Shown: piece by piece, positions 1 through 8,903 of the stretch
Position numbering within the stretch: the stretch's first letter is position 1
Layout: each line of letters opens with the position of its first letter
DNA from: Nitratireductor sp.
GTDB lineage: Bacteria; Pseudomonadota; Alphaproteobacteria; Rhizobiales; Rhizobiaceae
Direction: 5' to 3'
Length of the DNA: 54,606 nucleotides
NCBI GenBank assembly: GCA_020441665.1
Contig: JAGRLT010000114.1
Location: 1 to 54,606, forward strand
The notes under the pieces: model-generated
The model's database searches: none
What the model was told of the DNA's origin: nothing
What the model saw: only the letters and a program-made list of their open reading frames with translations
Program-made: the position numbers and the translations under genes

Positions 1-563
1 TGGTTTCCGGCGGGGTGGAAGGAAATACCGTGCTCGTGATCGGCGGCGGTCCGATCGGGCTCGGCGTCGTTCTGATGGCGATCGAAGCCGGAGCGTCGAA
101 GGTGATCGTCAGCGAGCCGGATCCGGTACGCCGCGCCTGTGCGCTCGAACTCGGCGCGGATGCGGTGTTCGATCCTCTTTCCGTTGATGTTTCCAAGGCC
201 ATGTCCGAGGCGGGTTTCAGCGCGCCCGACGTCGTGTTCGAATGCGTCGGCGCGCCTGGCTTCGTCCAGTTGTCCATCGATCTGCTGGCGCCGCGTGGGC
301 GGGTCGTCATCGTCGGGGTTTGCATGGCTGAGGATCGCTTCAAGCCTCTCAAGGCCATTCGCAAGGCTGCGACGCTGGTATTCGCCCTCGGCTACACGAC
401 GGAGGACTTCAAATATTCAATACAGTATCTTGCAAAGAGCGCCGAGAAGGCCAGCAGGATGATTTCGCAAACCGTGTCCCTGACCGAGTTGCCGGGGGTC
501 TTCGATACGTTGCGAAAGGAAAAATCACTTATCAAGGTGGTGATTGAGCCGAATGCGGATTAG
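1..563 (+). CDS. Zinc-type medium-chain dehydrogenase, C-terminal part (5' truncated by window)
   Basis: The reading frame is open from the first bases of the window (frame beginning at base 3), so the true start lies outside. The visible part is the NAD(P)-binding Rossmann domain and C-terminus of a medium-chain alcohol/threonine/sorbitol-dehydrogenase-like enzyme: a GGGPIG dinucleotide loop near the visible N-terminus, an acidic residue ending the second strand (SEPD), and the family-typical FECVG and GRVVIVG segments. The N-terminal zinc-binding catalytic half is missing, so metal ligands and substrate class cannot be judged. The next gene downstream (bioY) is about 210 bases away and probably a separate unit. 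Confidence 0.8.
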   Translation, partial: VSGGVEGNTVLVIGGGPIGLGVVLMAIEAGASKVIVSEPDPVRRACALELGADAVFDPLSVDVSKAMSEAGFSAPDVVFECVGAPGFVQLSIDLLAPRGRVVIVGVCMAEDRFKPLKAIRKAATLVFALGYTTEDFKYSIQYLAKSAEKASRMISQTVSLTELPGVFDTLRKEKSLIKVVIEPNAD

Positions 564-776
564 CGGTCCTGCGTCGCATCGTGGCCGGGACGACATTCAA
601 TTTACCAAACACAATCCCTGGTCGATTTTCCTAGCCGCTTAACGATAGCAGACTACTTGGTGTCGGCCCATCCTGTGCAGCAACAGGAATGCTGGCCGGA
701 TACTGTCTGCATGCAGAGATAGGCTCGGCCGTTTTGTCGAAGCGCAGCAATATCGATGCTCAAAGGAGTGACTGGA

Positions 777-1355
777 ATGACCTTGTATCAAGCGTTTACG
801 GCCCGGCGCGGCAGCGAAAAAATCCTTCTGGACGCAGGCGCGCTCCTGGTCGGTTCAATCCTTATGACGCTGGCTGCGAAGGCGACCGTCCCGTTTTATC
901 CGGTGCCGCTCTCGATGCAGACATTCGTGGCCATCGGCCTGGGGCTGGCGCTTGGGCCTCTGCGCGGCGGCCTGGCAATCATGTTGTATCTCGCAGAGGG
1001 TGCGATGGGCATGCCGGTATTCGCCGGCACGCCTGAAAAGGGTATCGGCCTGGCTTACATGGTCGGGCCGACAGGCGGCTTTCTGGTCGGCTTTCTGCTG
1101 CAGGCGGTCATCGCGGGTCTGTTCGCCCGACATGGCAGGGATCGTTCTCCTCTGACAACAGCTGCAATCGCTCTCATTGCAGCGGCTGCCATCTACCCCA
1201 CGGGCCTGTTTTGGCTCGGTGCGGTGATCGGCTTTGACAAACCCCTTCTTGCCCTTGGTTTGTACCCCTTCATCCTGGGCGATGTCGTCAAGGCTTTGCT
1301 CGCTGCTGCCGTATTTCCCTTGGTGTGGCGTCTGATTGAAAGGCCGACCGTTTAG
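777..1355 (+). CDS. bioY: Biotin transporter BioY (copy 1)
   Basis: Integral membrane S-component of an ECF-type biotin importer, 192 residues. The sequence has the BioY pattern of hydrophobic helices and signature segments VPFYPVPLSMQTF, GPLRGG, EGAMGMPVF and YMVGPTGGF. The start at 777 is preferred over the in-frame ATG at 756 because AAAGGAG (762-768) lies 8 bases upstream of it. No bioM (ATPase) or bioN (T-component) gene is adjacent, so it is a solitary BioY that either works alone or shares an energy module elsewhere. A paralogue with the same signatures is at 38718-39323. A weak BioR-like half match (TTAACGATAG, 639-648) lies upstream but is not convincing. Confidence 0.9.
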   Translation: MTLYQAFTARRGSEKILLDAGALLVGSILMTLAAKATVPFYPVPLSMQTFVAIGLGLALGPLRGGLAIMLYLAEGAMGMPVFAGTPEKGIGLAYMVGPTGGFLVGFLLQAVIAGLFARHGRDRSPLTTAAIALIAAAAIYPTGLFWLGAVIGFDKPLLALGLYPFILGDVVKALLAAAVFPLVWRLIERPTV

Positions 1356-1787
1356 AGCCTTTCACGCCCAGATGGAATCGTTTGAACGCGGGGAGTTTGG
1401 TCTTCGGCCCCAAATCCCCAGGGGAGCGAAGAACGACGCGGTGTGAACGCCGCTGGCTTTTCACGACCCTAAGGACGACCCAAGGCAAAAGACCAGGGAA
1501 CCAAGTTCAGGCGATTGCAGAAAAGATAATCTTCTCAAGCCATTGATTTTCCGTGTGGTGCCTTTTCCGCCCTGGCTTCCTCGAGATCCTCGACCATGGC
1601 TAAGGCCATGCTCTGCGGCATTCTCCTCGACCGTTGCGTAAAACCCAGTTGGATCAACGCACGATAGGCTTCGCATCGTCTGCTCGGTGAACGGCAGACA
1701 CCCGCATCGGTGCTGGCCGCGCCCTTTGCCGCGCAATTGATCCCGGTCCGGCAGCCGCCGGGCCAGTTGCGGCCAGGCACCGCTCTC
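1356..1787. other. Non-coding stretch, possible gene remnant
   Basis: About 430 bases between bioY and the Rieske promoter. Minus-strand frames of 121 and 81 codons exist here but have low-complexity, Arg/Ser-rich translations, no recognisable domain and no good ribosome binding site. A decayed gene fragment on the minus strand is possible (the segment around 1560-1700 looks the most protein-like), but I cannot assign it. No strong terminator hairpin was seen after bioY. Confidence 0.35.
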
Positions 1788-1830
1788 TTGCCTTGGAGCC
1801 GGAATCGGTATAAATTGAGTAATCACTCAA
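1788..1830 (+). promoter_or_regulatory. Promoter and palindromic operator (type A, site 1) for the Rieske oxygenase gene
   Basis: A TATAAA box (1809-1814) with a TTGCCT-like -35 (1788-1793, spacing somewhat short) is followed directly by the inverted repeat TTGAGT-N4-ACTCAA at 1815-1830, 17 bases before the start codon. The same element, differing by one base in the spacer, lies over the promoter at 11188-11207 between a BetI-like regulator and the FAD-oxidoreductase operon. Position just after the -10 box fits repression by a TetR/BetI protein, most likely the regulator at 10523-11143. Binding is inferred, not shown. Confidence 0.65.
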
Positions 1831-1847
1831 AAAATTCAGGAACCGTC

Positions 1848-3059
1848 ATGAACAGGCCGATTACGACCCGGGACATATCGACCCCGGAACATTGGGACCG
1901 CCGCGGCCTTCCCGGCTGGACCTATCACAGCAAGGCGTTTCTCGAGCTCGAAATCCGCGAGATCTTCCACACCCACTGGCAGATCGCCTGCCATGTGTCG
2001 GACGTGGCGGAGCCGGGCCGTTTCATCGCCCTCGACATCTGTGGCGAGCGCGCGCTCGTCCTGCGCGGCAATGACGGCGAGGTGCGCGCCTTCCACAATC
2101 TCTGCCGCCATCGCGGCGCCCGCGTCGTCGCCGGCGAGGTGGGAAAGTGCAAGGGCGCGCTGGTCTGCCCGTTTCACGGCTGGGTCTACAATCTCGATGG
2201 CACGCTGCGCGGCGCCGCGCGTCCCGATTCCTTTCCGGCGCTCGACAGGAAGGAATTCGGCCTGACCCCGATCGAAACCGAGATCTGGCAGGGCTTCGTC
2301 TTCATCCGATTTTCAGCCGGGCCGCAGCCTTCGGTCGCCGAACTGATGCAGCCCTTCGCGGCCGAAATGGACCACTACCGCATGGCGGACCTCGTGCCGA
2401 CCGAGGGGGTCTGGAAACAGGTGTCGCAGGTCAACTGGAAGTCGGTGCGCGATGTCGACAATGAAGGCTATCATGTGGCGCTCGCCCATCCCGCCCTGCA
2501 GGACCTCTATGGCCGCTCCTATTACGACGAACCCTTCGTCAACGGCGTGTGCCGCTCCTTTGCAAGCTGCAACGAGAACGGCCGTCTGTGGAGCGTGCAG
2601 CACTATCTCAAGGCACTCTCGCCGCGCGACCAAATGCCGGAGGAAATCGAAAGGGCGTGGATCTATTACAGCCTGTTTCCCAATGCCGTCATCGCGGTGA
2701 CGCCCGAACTCGTTCAGTTCTATCAGGAGTTTCCCCTGTCGACCGGCGAGAGCCTGTTGCGCGGCGCGATCTACCGCCATCGCGAGGAAACCCGCGAGCA
2801 AAGGATTGCCCGCGCGCTGGCGGTGCGCATCGACCGCCAGACCATGGCGGAGGATGTGCAATTGTCCGAATGGTCCAACGAGGCGATGAACTCATCGGCC
2901 TTTGAAGGCTTCTTCCTGTCCGATCTCGAATATGGCGTGCGTACCCATCACGACCATTTGCGCGCCATCCTGCCGGTTGCGGGTCTGGAGGAGCGGCCGG
3001 AGGAGGAGGATGTCGAGCGCCTCAACGCCGTCATGCGGCAGGCGGCAGGTCAGCTCTGA
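1848..3059 (+). CDS. Rieske non-heme iron oxygenase, betaine/carnitine demethylase-like
   Basis: A 403-residue alpha subunit of an aromatic-ring-hydroxylating-type oxygenase. The Rieske [2Fe-2S] ligands are C86-x-H88 (CRHRG) and C107-x2-H110 (CPFHGW). The mononuclear iron motif is H209-x4-H214 in DNEGYHVALAHP, and the residue bridging the two centres is Glu206 rather than the more usual Asp. A glutamate here is known in carnitine monooxygenase CntA. Family context (GbcA, CntA, stachydrine demethylase) suggests oxidation of an N-methyl group or a C-N bond of a quaternary amine, releasing formaldehyde or an aldehyde. No ferredoxin reductase partner is encoded nearby. The start at 1848 was chosen because the longer frame would begin upstream of the promoter and operator. 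The exact substrate is unknown. Confidence 0.85.
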   Translation: MNRPITTRDISTPEHWDRRGLPGWTYHSKAFLELEIREIFHTHWQIACHVSDVAEPGRFIALDICGERALVLRGNDGEVRAFHNLCRHRGARVVAGEVGKCKGALVCPFHGWVYNLDGTLRGAARPDSFPALDRKEFGLTPIETEIWQGFVFIRFSAGPQPSVAELMQPFAAEMDHYRMADLVPTEGVWKQVSQVNWKSVRDVDNEGYHVALAHPALQDLYGRSYYDEPFVNGVCRSFASCNENGRLWSVQHYLKALSPRDQMPEEIERAWIYYSLFPNAVIAVTPELVQFYQEFPLSTGESLLRGAIYRHREETREQRIARALAVRIDRQTMAEDVQLSEWSNEAMNSSAFEGFFLSDLEYGVRTHHDHLRAILPVAGLEERPEEEDVERLNAVMRQAAGQL

Positions 3060-3158
3060 CCGTCAGCTCTGGCCGGGGATGCCGCTGCTTGCCGGCACCC
3101 ATCGTCGCGATGCGGGCAGGCTGCCGCGATGCGGGCAAGCCTGCGGTGCGGCGAGTCG

Positions 3159-4553
3159 TCAGCCGTTCCAGATGCCCTCGCGGCGCAATTCGTCCATGGT
3201 GCGGGAAATGCCCTCGCGCAGGATCGCCACCATCGTGTCGATCTGCCCGCGGTCGATGACGAGCGGCGGCGACATCACGCACATATTGATCAGCGGCCGC
3301 ACCAGCAGGCCGAGTTCCTGGCAATGCCGGTCGATCCGTGCGCCGACCTCCGTGTCGAGCCGCAGCGGGTTTTTCGTCTTGCGGTCGGCAACGCATTCGA
3401 CGCAGGCCATCAGGCCCATGCCGCGCACCTCGCCGACCAGTTCGAGGTCGCCGAGACTGCCGAGCGCGGCCTGGAAATACGGTTCGATCTCACGTGCATG
3501 GGCAAGCAGCCCGCCCTCCAGAAGGTCGAGATTCCTGAGTGCCACCGTGCTGCCGATCGGGTGGCTGGTATAGGTATAGCCATGGCCGAACATGGCGTCG
3601 GGATGGTTGGTCGTGCGCATTTCCTCCAGCAGCCGGTCGGAGATCGCAACGCCACCCACCGGGAAGTAGCCCGACGTGATGCCCTTGGCGAAGGTGATCA
3701 TGTCGGGCACGACACCGAACCGCTCCTGCGCGGAAAACACATGGCCGAGACGGCCGAATGCCGTCACCACCTCATCGGCGATGAACAGGATATCGTTGCG
3801 GGCGCAGATGTCGCGGATGCGGGCGAAATAGCCCTCCGGCGGCACGATCACCCCGCCCGACGCCATCACCGGCTCGCCGACAAAGGCGGCGATCGTCGCC
3901 GCGCCGTGGCGCTCCACCGCCGCTTCGAACTCGGCGACCAGATGGTCGCCAAAGGCTTCCGCCGTCATCCCTTCCGGCCGGCGGAACGGATCGGGCGAGG
4001 ACAGGCGGATGACCAGATCCTCGGCCGTGTCCATCCAGTTGCGGCTGCGCGGATTGCCGTTGAGCGACGCCGACAGATAGGTGCTGCCGTGATAGCCGCC
4101 CTCGCGGCAGAGGAGCTTCTTCTTCTCGGGCCGGCCGCGAACATTGTTGTAGAACCAGGCGAAGCGCAGCGCCGTTTCGACCGCGCTCGAGCCGCCGGTG
4201 GTAAAGAAGAAATGGTTGAGGTCGCCGGGCGTATGCGTCGCCAGCCTTTCGGCGAGCAGGGCGCCGGGCACGCTGCTCGTATACCAGGGCGTGTTGTAGG
4301 AAAGCGCCATGGCCTGTTCGTGCAGCGCATCGGCCAATACCTTGTTGCGGTGGCCGGCATTGGTGCACCACATCCCCGCCGGCCCGTCGATCAGCCGCCG
4401 CCCCGCATCGTCATAGATGTAGATGCCCTCGGCCTCGCCGATCATGGTGCGGCTTTCCGCGCCGATCGTTCCGGCATGGGGCCAGGGCTGGATGAGATGC
4501 CTGGCGGCAACCGTTCCGGCCGTTTCAAGGGTGAGCGAGGTCTGGTTTTTCAT
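3159..4553 (-). CDS. Class III PLP-dependent aminotransferase
   Basis: A 464-residue fold-type I omega-amino acid/diamine-pyruvate transaminase. Visible family features are the [12 protein letters not shown] substrate/cofactor entry segment, [15 protein letters not shown] (phosphate-binding loop), [23 protein letters not shown] with the PLP-binding Asp, and [17 protein letters not shown] containing the Schiff-base lysine. The start at 4553 has GGAAG about 7 bases upstream; the frame extends to 4676 but would run through the operator at 4638-4655. It is convergent with the Rieske gene and divergent from the ABC transporter genes, with a shared operator between, so its amine or amino-acid substrate is probably the imported compound or a breakdown product. 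Specificity (beta-alanine, gamma-aminobutyrate, putrescine or other) is not resolvable. Confidence 0.9.
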   Translation of the reverse strand: MKNQTSLTLETAGTVAARHLIQPWPHAGTIGAESRTMIGEAEGIYIYDDAGRRLIDGPAGMWCTNAGHRNKVLADALHEQAMALSYNTPWYTSSVPGALLAERLATHTPGDLNHFFFTTGGSSAVETALRFAWFYNNVRGRPEKKKLLCREGGYHGSTYLSASLNGNPRSRNWMDTAEDLVIRLSSPDPFRRPEGMTAEAFGDHLVAEFEAAVERHGAATIAAFVGEPVMASGGVIVPPEGYFARIRDICARNDILFIADEVVTAFGRLGHVFSAQERFGVVPDMITFAKGITSGYFPVGGVAISDRLLEEMRTTNHPDAMFGHGYTYTSHPIGSTVALRNLDLLEGGLLAHAREIEPYFQAALGSLGDLELVGEVRGMGLMACVECVADRKTKNPLRLDTEVGARIDRHCQELGLLVRPLINMCVMSPPLVIDRGQIDTMVAILREGISRTMDELRREGIWNG

Positions 4554-4637
4554 GACGGACTTCCGTTTCCGATGCGTGATCCGGTGGTGCCGGCGGCCTG
4601 CCCGCAACAAGCGAGATTGCCGCCGATTCCTCTTGCT

Positions 4638-4655
4638 ATTGAATGGCCATTCAGT
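4638..4655. promoter_or_regulatory. Palindromic operator (type B, site 1), aminotransferase/ABC intergenic region
   Basis: ATTGAATGG followed by CCATTCAGT, an 18-bp inverted repeat with one mismatched pair. It lies in the 334-bp divergent region between the aminotransferase (start 4553, minus) and the permease gene (start 4888, plus). A perfect version is at 10481-10502. The shape resembles the BetI operator class, and the likely ligand-responsive repressor is the BetI-like protein at 8900-9607, whose own operon carries the perfect copy. Apart from this site and the duplication at 4841-4868, the intergenic region is GC-rich and shows no gene. Confidence 0.65.
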
Positions 4656-4840
4656 CAGTAATGACAGAAAAACCACTTGCGCTCAATGCCCGTCATGCGC
4701 CAAATTCATGAGAACGGGGAGAGGGCAGGACGCCCGCCCGGGTGCGTCCGGGTGCGCGTGGGTGTGCTTGGGCGCAACAGGGTGGACAAGTCCCGCGGCG
4801 AGGGGCCGGACTGCGCCGGACGAGAAAGCGGAACATGGAA

Positions 4841-4868
4841 GCAGGCCGGGGGAAGCAGGCCGGGGGAA
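4841..4868 (+). repeat. Exact 14-bp tandem duplication upstream of permease gene
   Basis: GCAGGCCGGGGGAA occurs twice head to tail (4841-4854, 4855-4868), immediately 5' of the GGGAGG ribosome binding site of the permease gene. It is probably a replication-slippage duplication in the leader. No function is evident. Confidence 0.8.
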
Positions 4869-4887
4869 ACAGGACGGGAGGCAGGAC

Positions 4888-5808
4888 TTGAACGCAGGCG
4901 ACACGGCCGTTCGGGTGACCGGCGCAGCGAGAGCGGGCGGTGCCCGGTCATGGCTGCGCACCGATGCCGGCCAGGGCTGGCTGACCCTCTCGCCGCCCTT
5001 GCTCTACGCCATCCTGCTGCTGGTCGGCCCGATCCTGGTCATCATCGCCAACAGCTTCTGGACCCAGGACTATCTGACCATCGACCACACCTTCACGCTG
5101 AAGAACTATCGCGAGGCGCTGACCGAGCCGATCTACCGCGACCTGCTCGCCCGTTCGCTGTTCGTCGCGGTGCTGGTGAGCCTCGTCACCGTGATCCTCG
5201 CCTATCCCGTTGCCTGGTTCGTTTCCTTCCATGGTGGCAAGTACAAGGGCATCTGGCTGTTCGTCATCACCGTGCCGTTCTGGTCCGGCTACCTGCTGCG
5301 CATCCTGTCGTGGAAGGTCATTCTCGGTACCAATGGCGTCCTCAACACCGCGCTGCAGTATTTTTCGATCATCACCGAACCGGTGCAGTCGCTGCTCTAC
5401 AACACCAATGCCGTCATCATCACGCTCGCCCATAGCTGGGCGGCCTTTGCCCTGCTGCCGCTTTTCGTATCGCTCGAAAAGGTCGACCGTACCCTGCTCG
5501 AGGCCGCCGCCGATCTCGGCGACAACGCGCTGCGCCGTTTCGTGCGGATAACCCTGCCGCTCACCATGCCGGGCATCATTGCCGCGCTGATGATCGTCAT
5601 GATCCCGACCGTCGGCGACTATGTCACGCCCAAGCTCGTCGGCGGCAAGGACGGCGTGATGATCGCCAACGCCATCCAGGCGCAGTTCGGCAAGGCCGCC
5701 AACTGGCCGCTCGGCGCCGCGCTCGCCGTTTCCACCATGGTGGTCGTCGGCGCGGTATCCGGCCTGATGGTGCTGCTGCTGCTCGGGCTGAAAAGGCTGG
5801 TGCGATGA
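4888..5808 (+). CDS. ABC transporter permease, spermidine/putrescine (PotB) type
   Basis: A 306-residue inner-membrane permease with a first transmembrane helix around residues 35-60 (LSPPLLYAILLLVGPILVIIA) and further helices. It has the cytoplasmic EAA loop that contacts the ATPase (EAAADLGDN-x8-ITLPLTMPGI). The TTG start at 4888 is favoured by GGGAGG 6 bases upstream; GTG 4915 is an alternative. The stop overlaps the next permease start (ATGA at 5805), so the two are translationally coupled. With 5805-6608 and 6661-7749 it forms the membrane part of an importer of polyamine-like or quaternary-amine solutes. The binding protein is encoded separately at 7824-8903 on the other strand. Confidence 0.9.
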   Translation: MNAGDTAVRVTGAARAGGARSWLRTDAGQGWLTLSPPLLYAILLLVGPILVIIANSFWTQDYLTIDHTFTLKNYREALTEPIYRDLLARSLFVAVLVSLVTVILAYPVAWFVSFHGGKYKGIWLFVITVPFWSGYLLRILSWKVILGTNGVLNTALQYFSIITEPVQSLLYNTNAVIITLAHSWAAFALLPLFVSLEKVDRTLLEAAADLGDNALRRFVRITLPLTMPGIIAALMIVMIPTVGDYVTPKLVGGKDGVMIANAIQAQFGKAANWPLGAALAVSTMVVVGAVSGLMVLLLLGLKRLVR

Positions 5809-6608
5809 CGGGACGTTCGATCGGCAGGGGCATTCTGACCGGCTATGTGGCGCTCTATGTCGCCATTCTCTATTTTCCGGTTCTGCTTTTGCCGGTGTTC
5901 TCGTTCAACAATTCGGCCACCCCGAAGTTTCCGCTCACCGGCCTGACCTTCAAATGGTATGAGGGGCTTGCCGGCAATAGCGCAATGCATTCCGCCGCCT
6001 GGAATTCGCTGCTGGTCGGGGTCTGTGCCTCGCTGTTCAGCACGGTGCTGGGCATCTGCGCGGCGCGCGCCATCACCCGGCACAAATTTGCCGGCAAGGG
6101 TGCTGCCAGCGGCCTGATCATGGCGCCGCTCATCCTGCCGGAAATCATCATCGCGATCTCTCTCCTCGTGGTCCTTTTGAGCATCGGCATGGAACTGTCG
6201 CTGCTGACGGTCATATTGGGGCACCTGCTCATCTGCGTGCCCTATTCCGTCACCGTCCTGGTCTCCGGTTTCGAGGGCTTCGATCCGAGCATGGAGGAGG
6301 CTTCCCGCGATCTCGGCGAAACGGTCTGGGGCACCCTGCGCCGGGTCACCCTGCCGATGCTGATGCCGTCGATCGTCTCCAGCATGCTGGTGACCTTCAC
6401 CATCTCGCTCGACGAATTCATCCTCGCCTTTTTCCTGACCGGCACCGAGCCGACCCTGCCGGTCTATATCTGGGGCCAACTGCGCTTTGCGGCAAAGCTG
6501 CCCAACGTGCTGGCGCTCGGCTCGATCCTGATCGCGCTCTCTCTGGTGATGCTCACCGTCGCCGAACTGGTGCGCCGCAGGGCCGAGGCGCGAACGGCGA
6601 CGACATGA
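5805..6608 (+). CDS. ABC transporter permease, spermidine/putrescine (PotC) type
   Basis: A 267-residue second permease. It starts in a 4-bp ATGA overlap with the upstream permease. The N-terminal helix is followed by the short periplasmic segment NNSATPKFPLTGLTFKWYEGL, characteristic of PotC homologues, and the EAA loop is EEASRDLGE-x8-VTLPMLMPSI. It should pair with the PotB-type protein to form a heterodimeric channel. Confidence 0.92.
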   Translation: MTGRSIGRGILTGYVALYVAILYFPVLLLPVFSFNNSATPKFPLTGLTFKWYEGLAGNSAMHSAAWNSLLVGVCASLFSTVLGICAARAITRHKFAGKGAASGLIMAPLILPEIIIAISLLVVLLSIGMELSLLTVILGHLLICVPYSVTVLVSGFEGFDPSMEEASRDLGETVWGTLRRVTLPMLMPSIVSSMLVTFTISLDEFILAFFLTGTEPTLPVYIWGQLRFAAKLPNVLALGSILIALSLVMLTVAELVRRRAEARTATT

Positions 6609-6660
6609 ACAACCGAACCAACGCGGCCACGGCACGGCGGCCGCAGACAAGAGGCAGGAC

Positions 6661-7749
6661 ATGGCGGGCATGATCGAGATCGAGGGCGTTGAAAAGCACT
6701 ATGGCGGCTTCCGCGCCCTGGGCCCTGTCGGCGCCAGCATCGCCGAAGGCGAGTTCTTCTCGCTTCTCGGCCCCTCCGGCTGCGGCAAGACCACGCTGCT
6801 GCGGCTGATCGGCGGCTTCGACGAGCCGACGCGGGGAACGATCGCCATCGGCGGCGCCCCGATGGCCGGCCGGCCGGCCAATCTCAGGCCCACCAACATG
6901 GTGTTCCAGAGCTATGCGATCTTTCCCCATCTCAACGTCACGGAAAATGTCGCCTATGGCCTCAAGCGGCTGCGGCTCGGCGGCGAGGAGGAAAGGCGCC
7001 GGGTGGACGAAGCCCTGGTCCAGGTCGAACTTGCCGGCCTCGGTTCGCGCATGGGCAACCAGTTGTCCGGCGGCCAGCGCCAGCGCGTGGCGCTGGCCCG
7101 CGCCCTTGTCATGCGCCCCAAGGTGCTGCTGCTCGACGAGCCGCTGTCTGCCCTCGACAAGAAGCTGCGCGAGCAGATGCAGGTCGAACTGCGCCACCTG
7201 CAGCGCCAGATCGGCATCACCTTCGTGCTGGTAACCCACGACCAGTATGAGGCGCTCGGCATGTCGGACCGGATCGCCGTCATGTTCGGCGGCAGGATCG
7301 CCCAGATCGCGACGCCGAAGGAGATTTACCAGAATCCGGCCAGCCGCGAGGTTGCCGATTTCCTTGGCGGCATGAATTTCCTGACCGCCCGCGACATTGC
7401 CGCGAACGGTTCCGGTTTCTCCGCCGATCTGCCGGGCATTGGCGGGATCTCCGGCAGATTGCCGGCGGGCAGCGATCCGGCCGCGGCAGGGGCAGCGCCG
7501 GTCATCGGCATCCGCCCGGAGCGGCTGCGCATCGTGTGGGAAGGCGAAACGGCCGACCGCATCATCGAGGGCACGGTCGCCGATCGCCACTATTTCGGCG
7601 AGGTCACCAATCTCGTGGTCGACATCGAGGGCCAGGACGCGGCGGTCTCGGTGGTCGAGACCAACGACTTCGGCGCCGACGACATTCCGGTCGGGTCATC
7701 GATCCGGCTGACCTGCGATCCCGACGCCTTCGTCTTTATGCCGGGCTAG
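6661..7749 (+). CDS. ABC transporter ATP-binding protein, spermidine/putrescine (PotA) type
   Basis: A 362-residue ATPase. It shows Walker A GPSGCGKTT, Q-loop around VFQSYAIFPHL, signature LSGGQRQRVALARAL, Walker B VLLLDEPLSALD and the switch histidine in LVTHDQYEAL, followed by a C-terminal TOBE-like regulatory domain (about residues 240-362). It lies 52 bases after the second permease on the same strand and is the energising subunit of that importer. It is followed by a strong hairpin and then the convergent binding-protein gene. Confidence 0.93.
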   Translation: MAGMIEIEGVEKHYGGFRALGPVGASIAEGEFFSLLGPSGCGKTTLLRLIGGFDEPTRGTIAIGGAPMAGRPANLRPTNMVFQSYAIFPHLNVTENVAYGLKRLRLGGEEERRRVDEALVQVELAGLGSRMGNQLSGGQRQRVALARALVMRPKVLLLDEPLSALDKKLREQMQVELRHLQRQIGITFVLVTHDQYEALGMSDRIAVMFGGRIAQIATPKEIYQNPASREVADFLGGMNFLTARDIAANGSGFSADLPGIGGISGRLPAGSDPAAAGAAPVIGIRPERLRIVWEGETADRIIEGTVADRHYFGEVTNLVVDIEGQDAAVSVVETNDFGADDIPVGSSIRLTCDPDAFVFMPG

Positions 7750-7775
7750 CCACCCGGCAGCACGGCAAAACTGAA

Positions 7776-7803
7776 AACGGGCGCCGGCATCGCGGCGCCC
7801 GTT
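7776..7803. terminator. Bidirectional hairpin between convergent transporter genes
   Basis: A perfect 11-bp GC-rich stem (AACGGGCGCCG and its complement) with a 6-base loop, located between the stop of the ATPase gene and the stop of the convergent binding-protein gene. There is no long T tract on the plus side, but the position fits a shared terminator. Confidence 0.7.
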
Positions 7804-7823
7804 CTCCCGTCGATGGCCGGCTG

Positions 7824-8903
7824 TCAGTAGCCCGCCTTGATCTTCTCGAACTCGGCGATCATCTTCTGCTTCAGTTCCGACGGCACTGGCGACTGGAACA
7901 GGGTCTTGTCGACGAAGGCCTGGACGTCGCCATAACCGGTCGAATCCAGCGTCTCCTGGTCGATCGCCTCCATTCCCTTCGCATTGCTGTGGCCGTAGCC
8001 CCATTCGGAGACGATATAGGACGATACCCGGGGCTCGAGAATGGCGTTGAGGTAGTCATAGGCCTTGTCCTCGCTGCCCGGCGCATCGGCAAGCAGGGTG
8101 TAGCCGCAGACCCAGGTCGAAAGGCCTTCATCCGTATCCTTCTTGATCGCGACGGGCACGCCATCGGCCTGCAGCGTGACGGCGGTCTCGTTCCAGGCCC
8201 AGGCGAGATCGACCTCGCCGCCGGCCATCGCCTGGCTGAGTTCGGTATTGTCGGTCCAGTAGAGGCGGACATTCTTGTGCACCTGGCGCAGGAAATCCGA
8301 GGCCTGCGCGAACTGTTCGTCGCTCATCGTCGACCAGTCGGTGATGCCCAGGGCGAGGCTTGCCAGCGCATAGGCGTCATCGACATTGTCGCCGATCGAC
8401 ACGCGGCCCTCGAAGGCCGGATCGGCGAATGCCTTGAGCGACTGGACTTCCTCCGGCTTCACCTTCTCCGTCATATAGGTGACGACGGTATTGCCCCAGT
8501 CGAACGGCACCAGCCATGCCTGGCCGTCCTCGGTCGTCATCAGGTCCTTCATCGCCTTGATGCCCGGCAGGATATCGTTCCAGGCCGCGATGCGCGACGT
8601 GTCGAGCGGCTTCAGCAGGCCCGCCTCGCGCCATTTCACGACGCTTTGCGAACAGGGATGCGCCAGATCGGCCTTGAAGCCGGAGCGCAGTTTCTGGAAT
8701 GCTTCCTCCTCGTCGCCGAAGAAGGTGAAGGTGGGCGAATCGCCATGCTTTTCCACATAGGCGGGATGGAAGGCGGGGTCTTCATAGCCCGACCAGTCGA
8801 ACACGATCAGGTCTCCATCCTCCGCCAGAACAGGCGGGGACAGGGCAAGCGCGGTGGCGAGCGCAAGGCCGGCCACGGTCCCTTTCAGCAGTAAGGTCTT
8901 CAT
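7824..8903 (-). CDS. Periplasmic substrate-binding protein of polyamine-type ABC transporter
   Basis: A 359-residue secreted binding protein. It has a classic Sec signal peptide (MKTLLLKGTVAGLALATALA... ending near VLAED) followed by a PotD-like fold beginning LIVFDWSGYEDP. The segments SGFKADLAHPCSQSVVKW, VPFDWGNTVVTYMTEKV and GEVDLAWAWNETA match polyamine/opine-type binding proteins. Its start overlaps the stop of the TetR gene (ATGA, 8900-8903), with GGGAGAAG as ribosome binding site, so it belongs to the methyltransferase-regulator operon rather than to the permease operon it serves. Tryptophan- and tyrosine-rich segments would suit a cationic-amine pocket, but the ligand is unknown. Confidence 0.9.
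   Translation of the reverse strand: MKTLLLKGTVAGLALATALALSPPVLAEDGDLIVFDWSGYEDPAFHPAYVEKHGDSPTFTFFGDEEEAFQKLRSGFKADLAHPCSQSVVKWREAGLLKPLDTSRIAAWNDILPGIKAMKDLMTTEDGQAWLVPFDWGNTVVTYMTEKVKPEEVQSLKAFADPAFEGRVSIGDNVDDAYALASLALGITDWSTMSDEQFAQASDFLRQVHKNVRLYWTDNTELSQAMAGGEVDLAWAWNETAVTLQADGVPVAIKKDTDEGLSTWVCGYTLLADAPGSEDKAYDYLNAILEPRVSSYIVSEWGYGHSNAKGMEAIDQETLDSTGYGDVQAFVDKTLFQSPVPSELKQKMIAEFEKIKAGY

Noticed and set aside
639-648. BioR-like box (TTAACGATAG) upstream of bioY copy 1
   Set aside because: Two mismatches to the recalled TTATMKATAA consensus, not well placed, and no comparable site before copy 2.
3129-4661. 510-codon plus-strand frame opposite the class III aminotransferase
   Set aside because: The minus strand carries all aminotransferase motifs; the plus-strand translation is compositionally skewed and unrecognisable.
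4423-4887. N-terminal extension of the first permease frame
   Set aside because: It would run through the aminotransferase start and the operator. TTG 4888 has a proper ribosome binding site and gives the usual PotB length.
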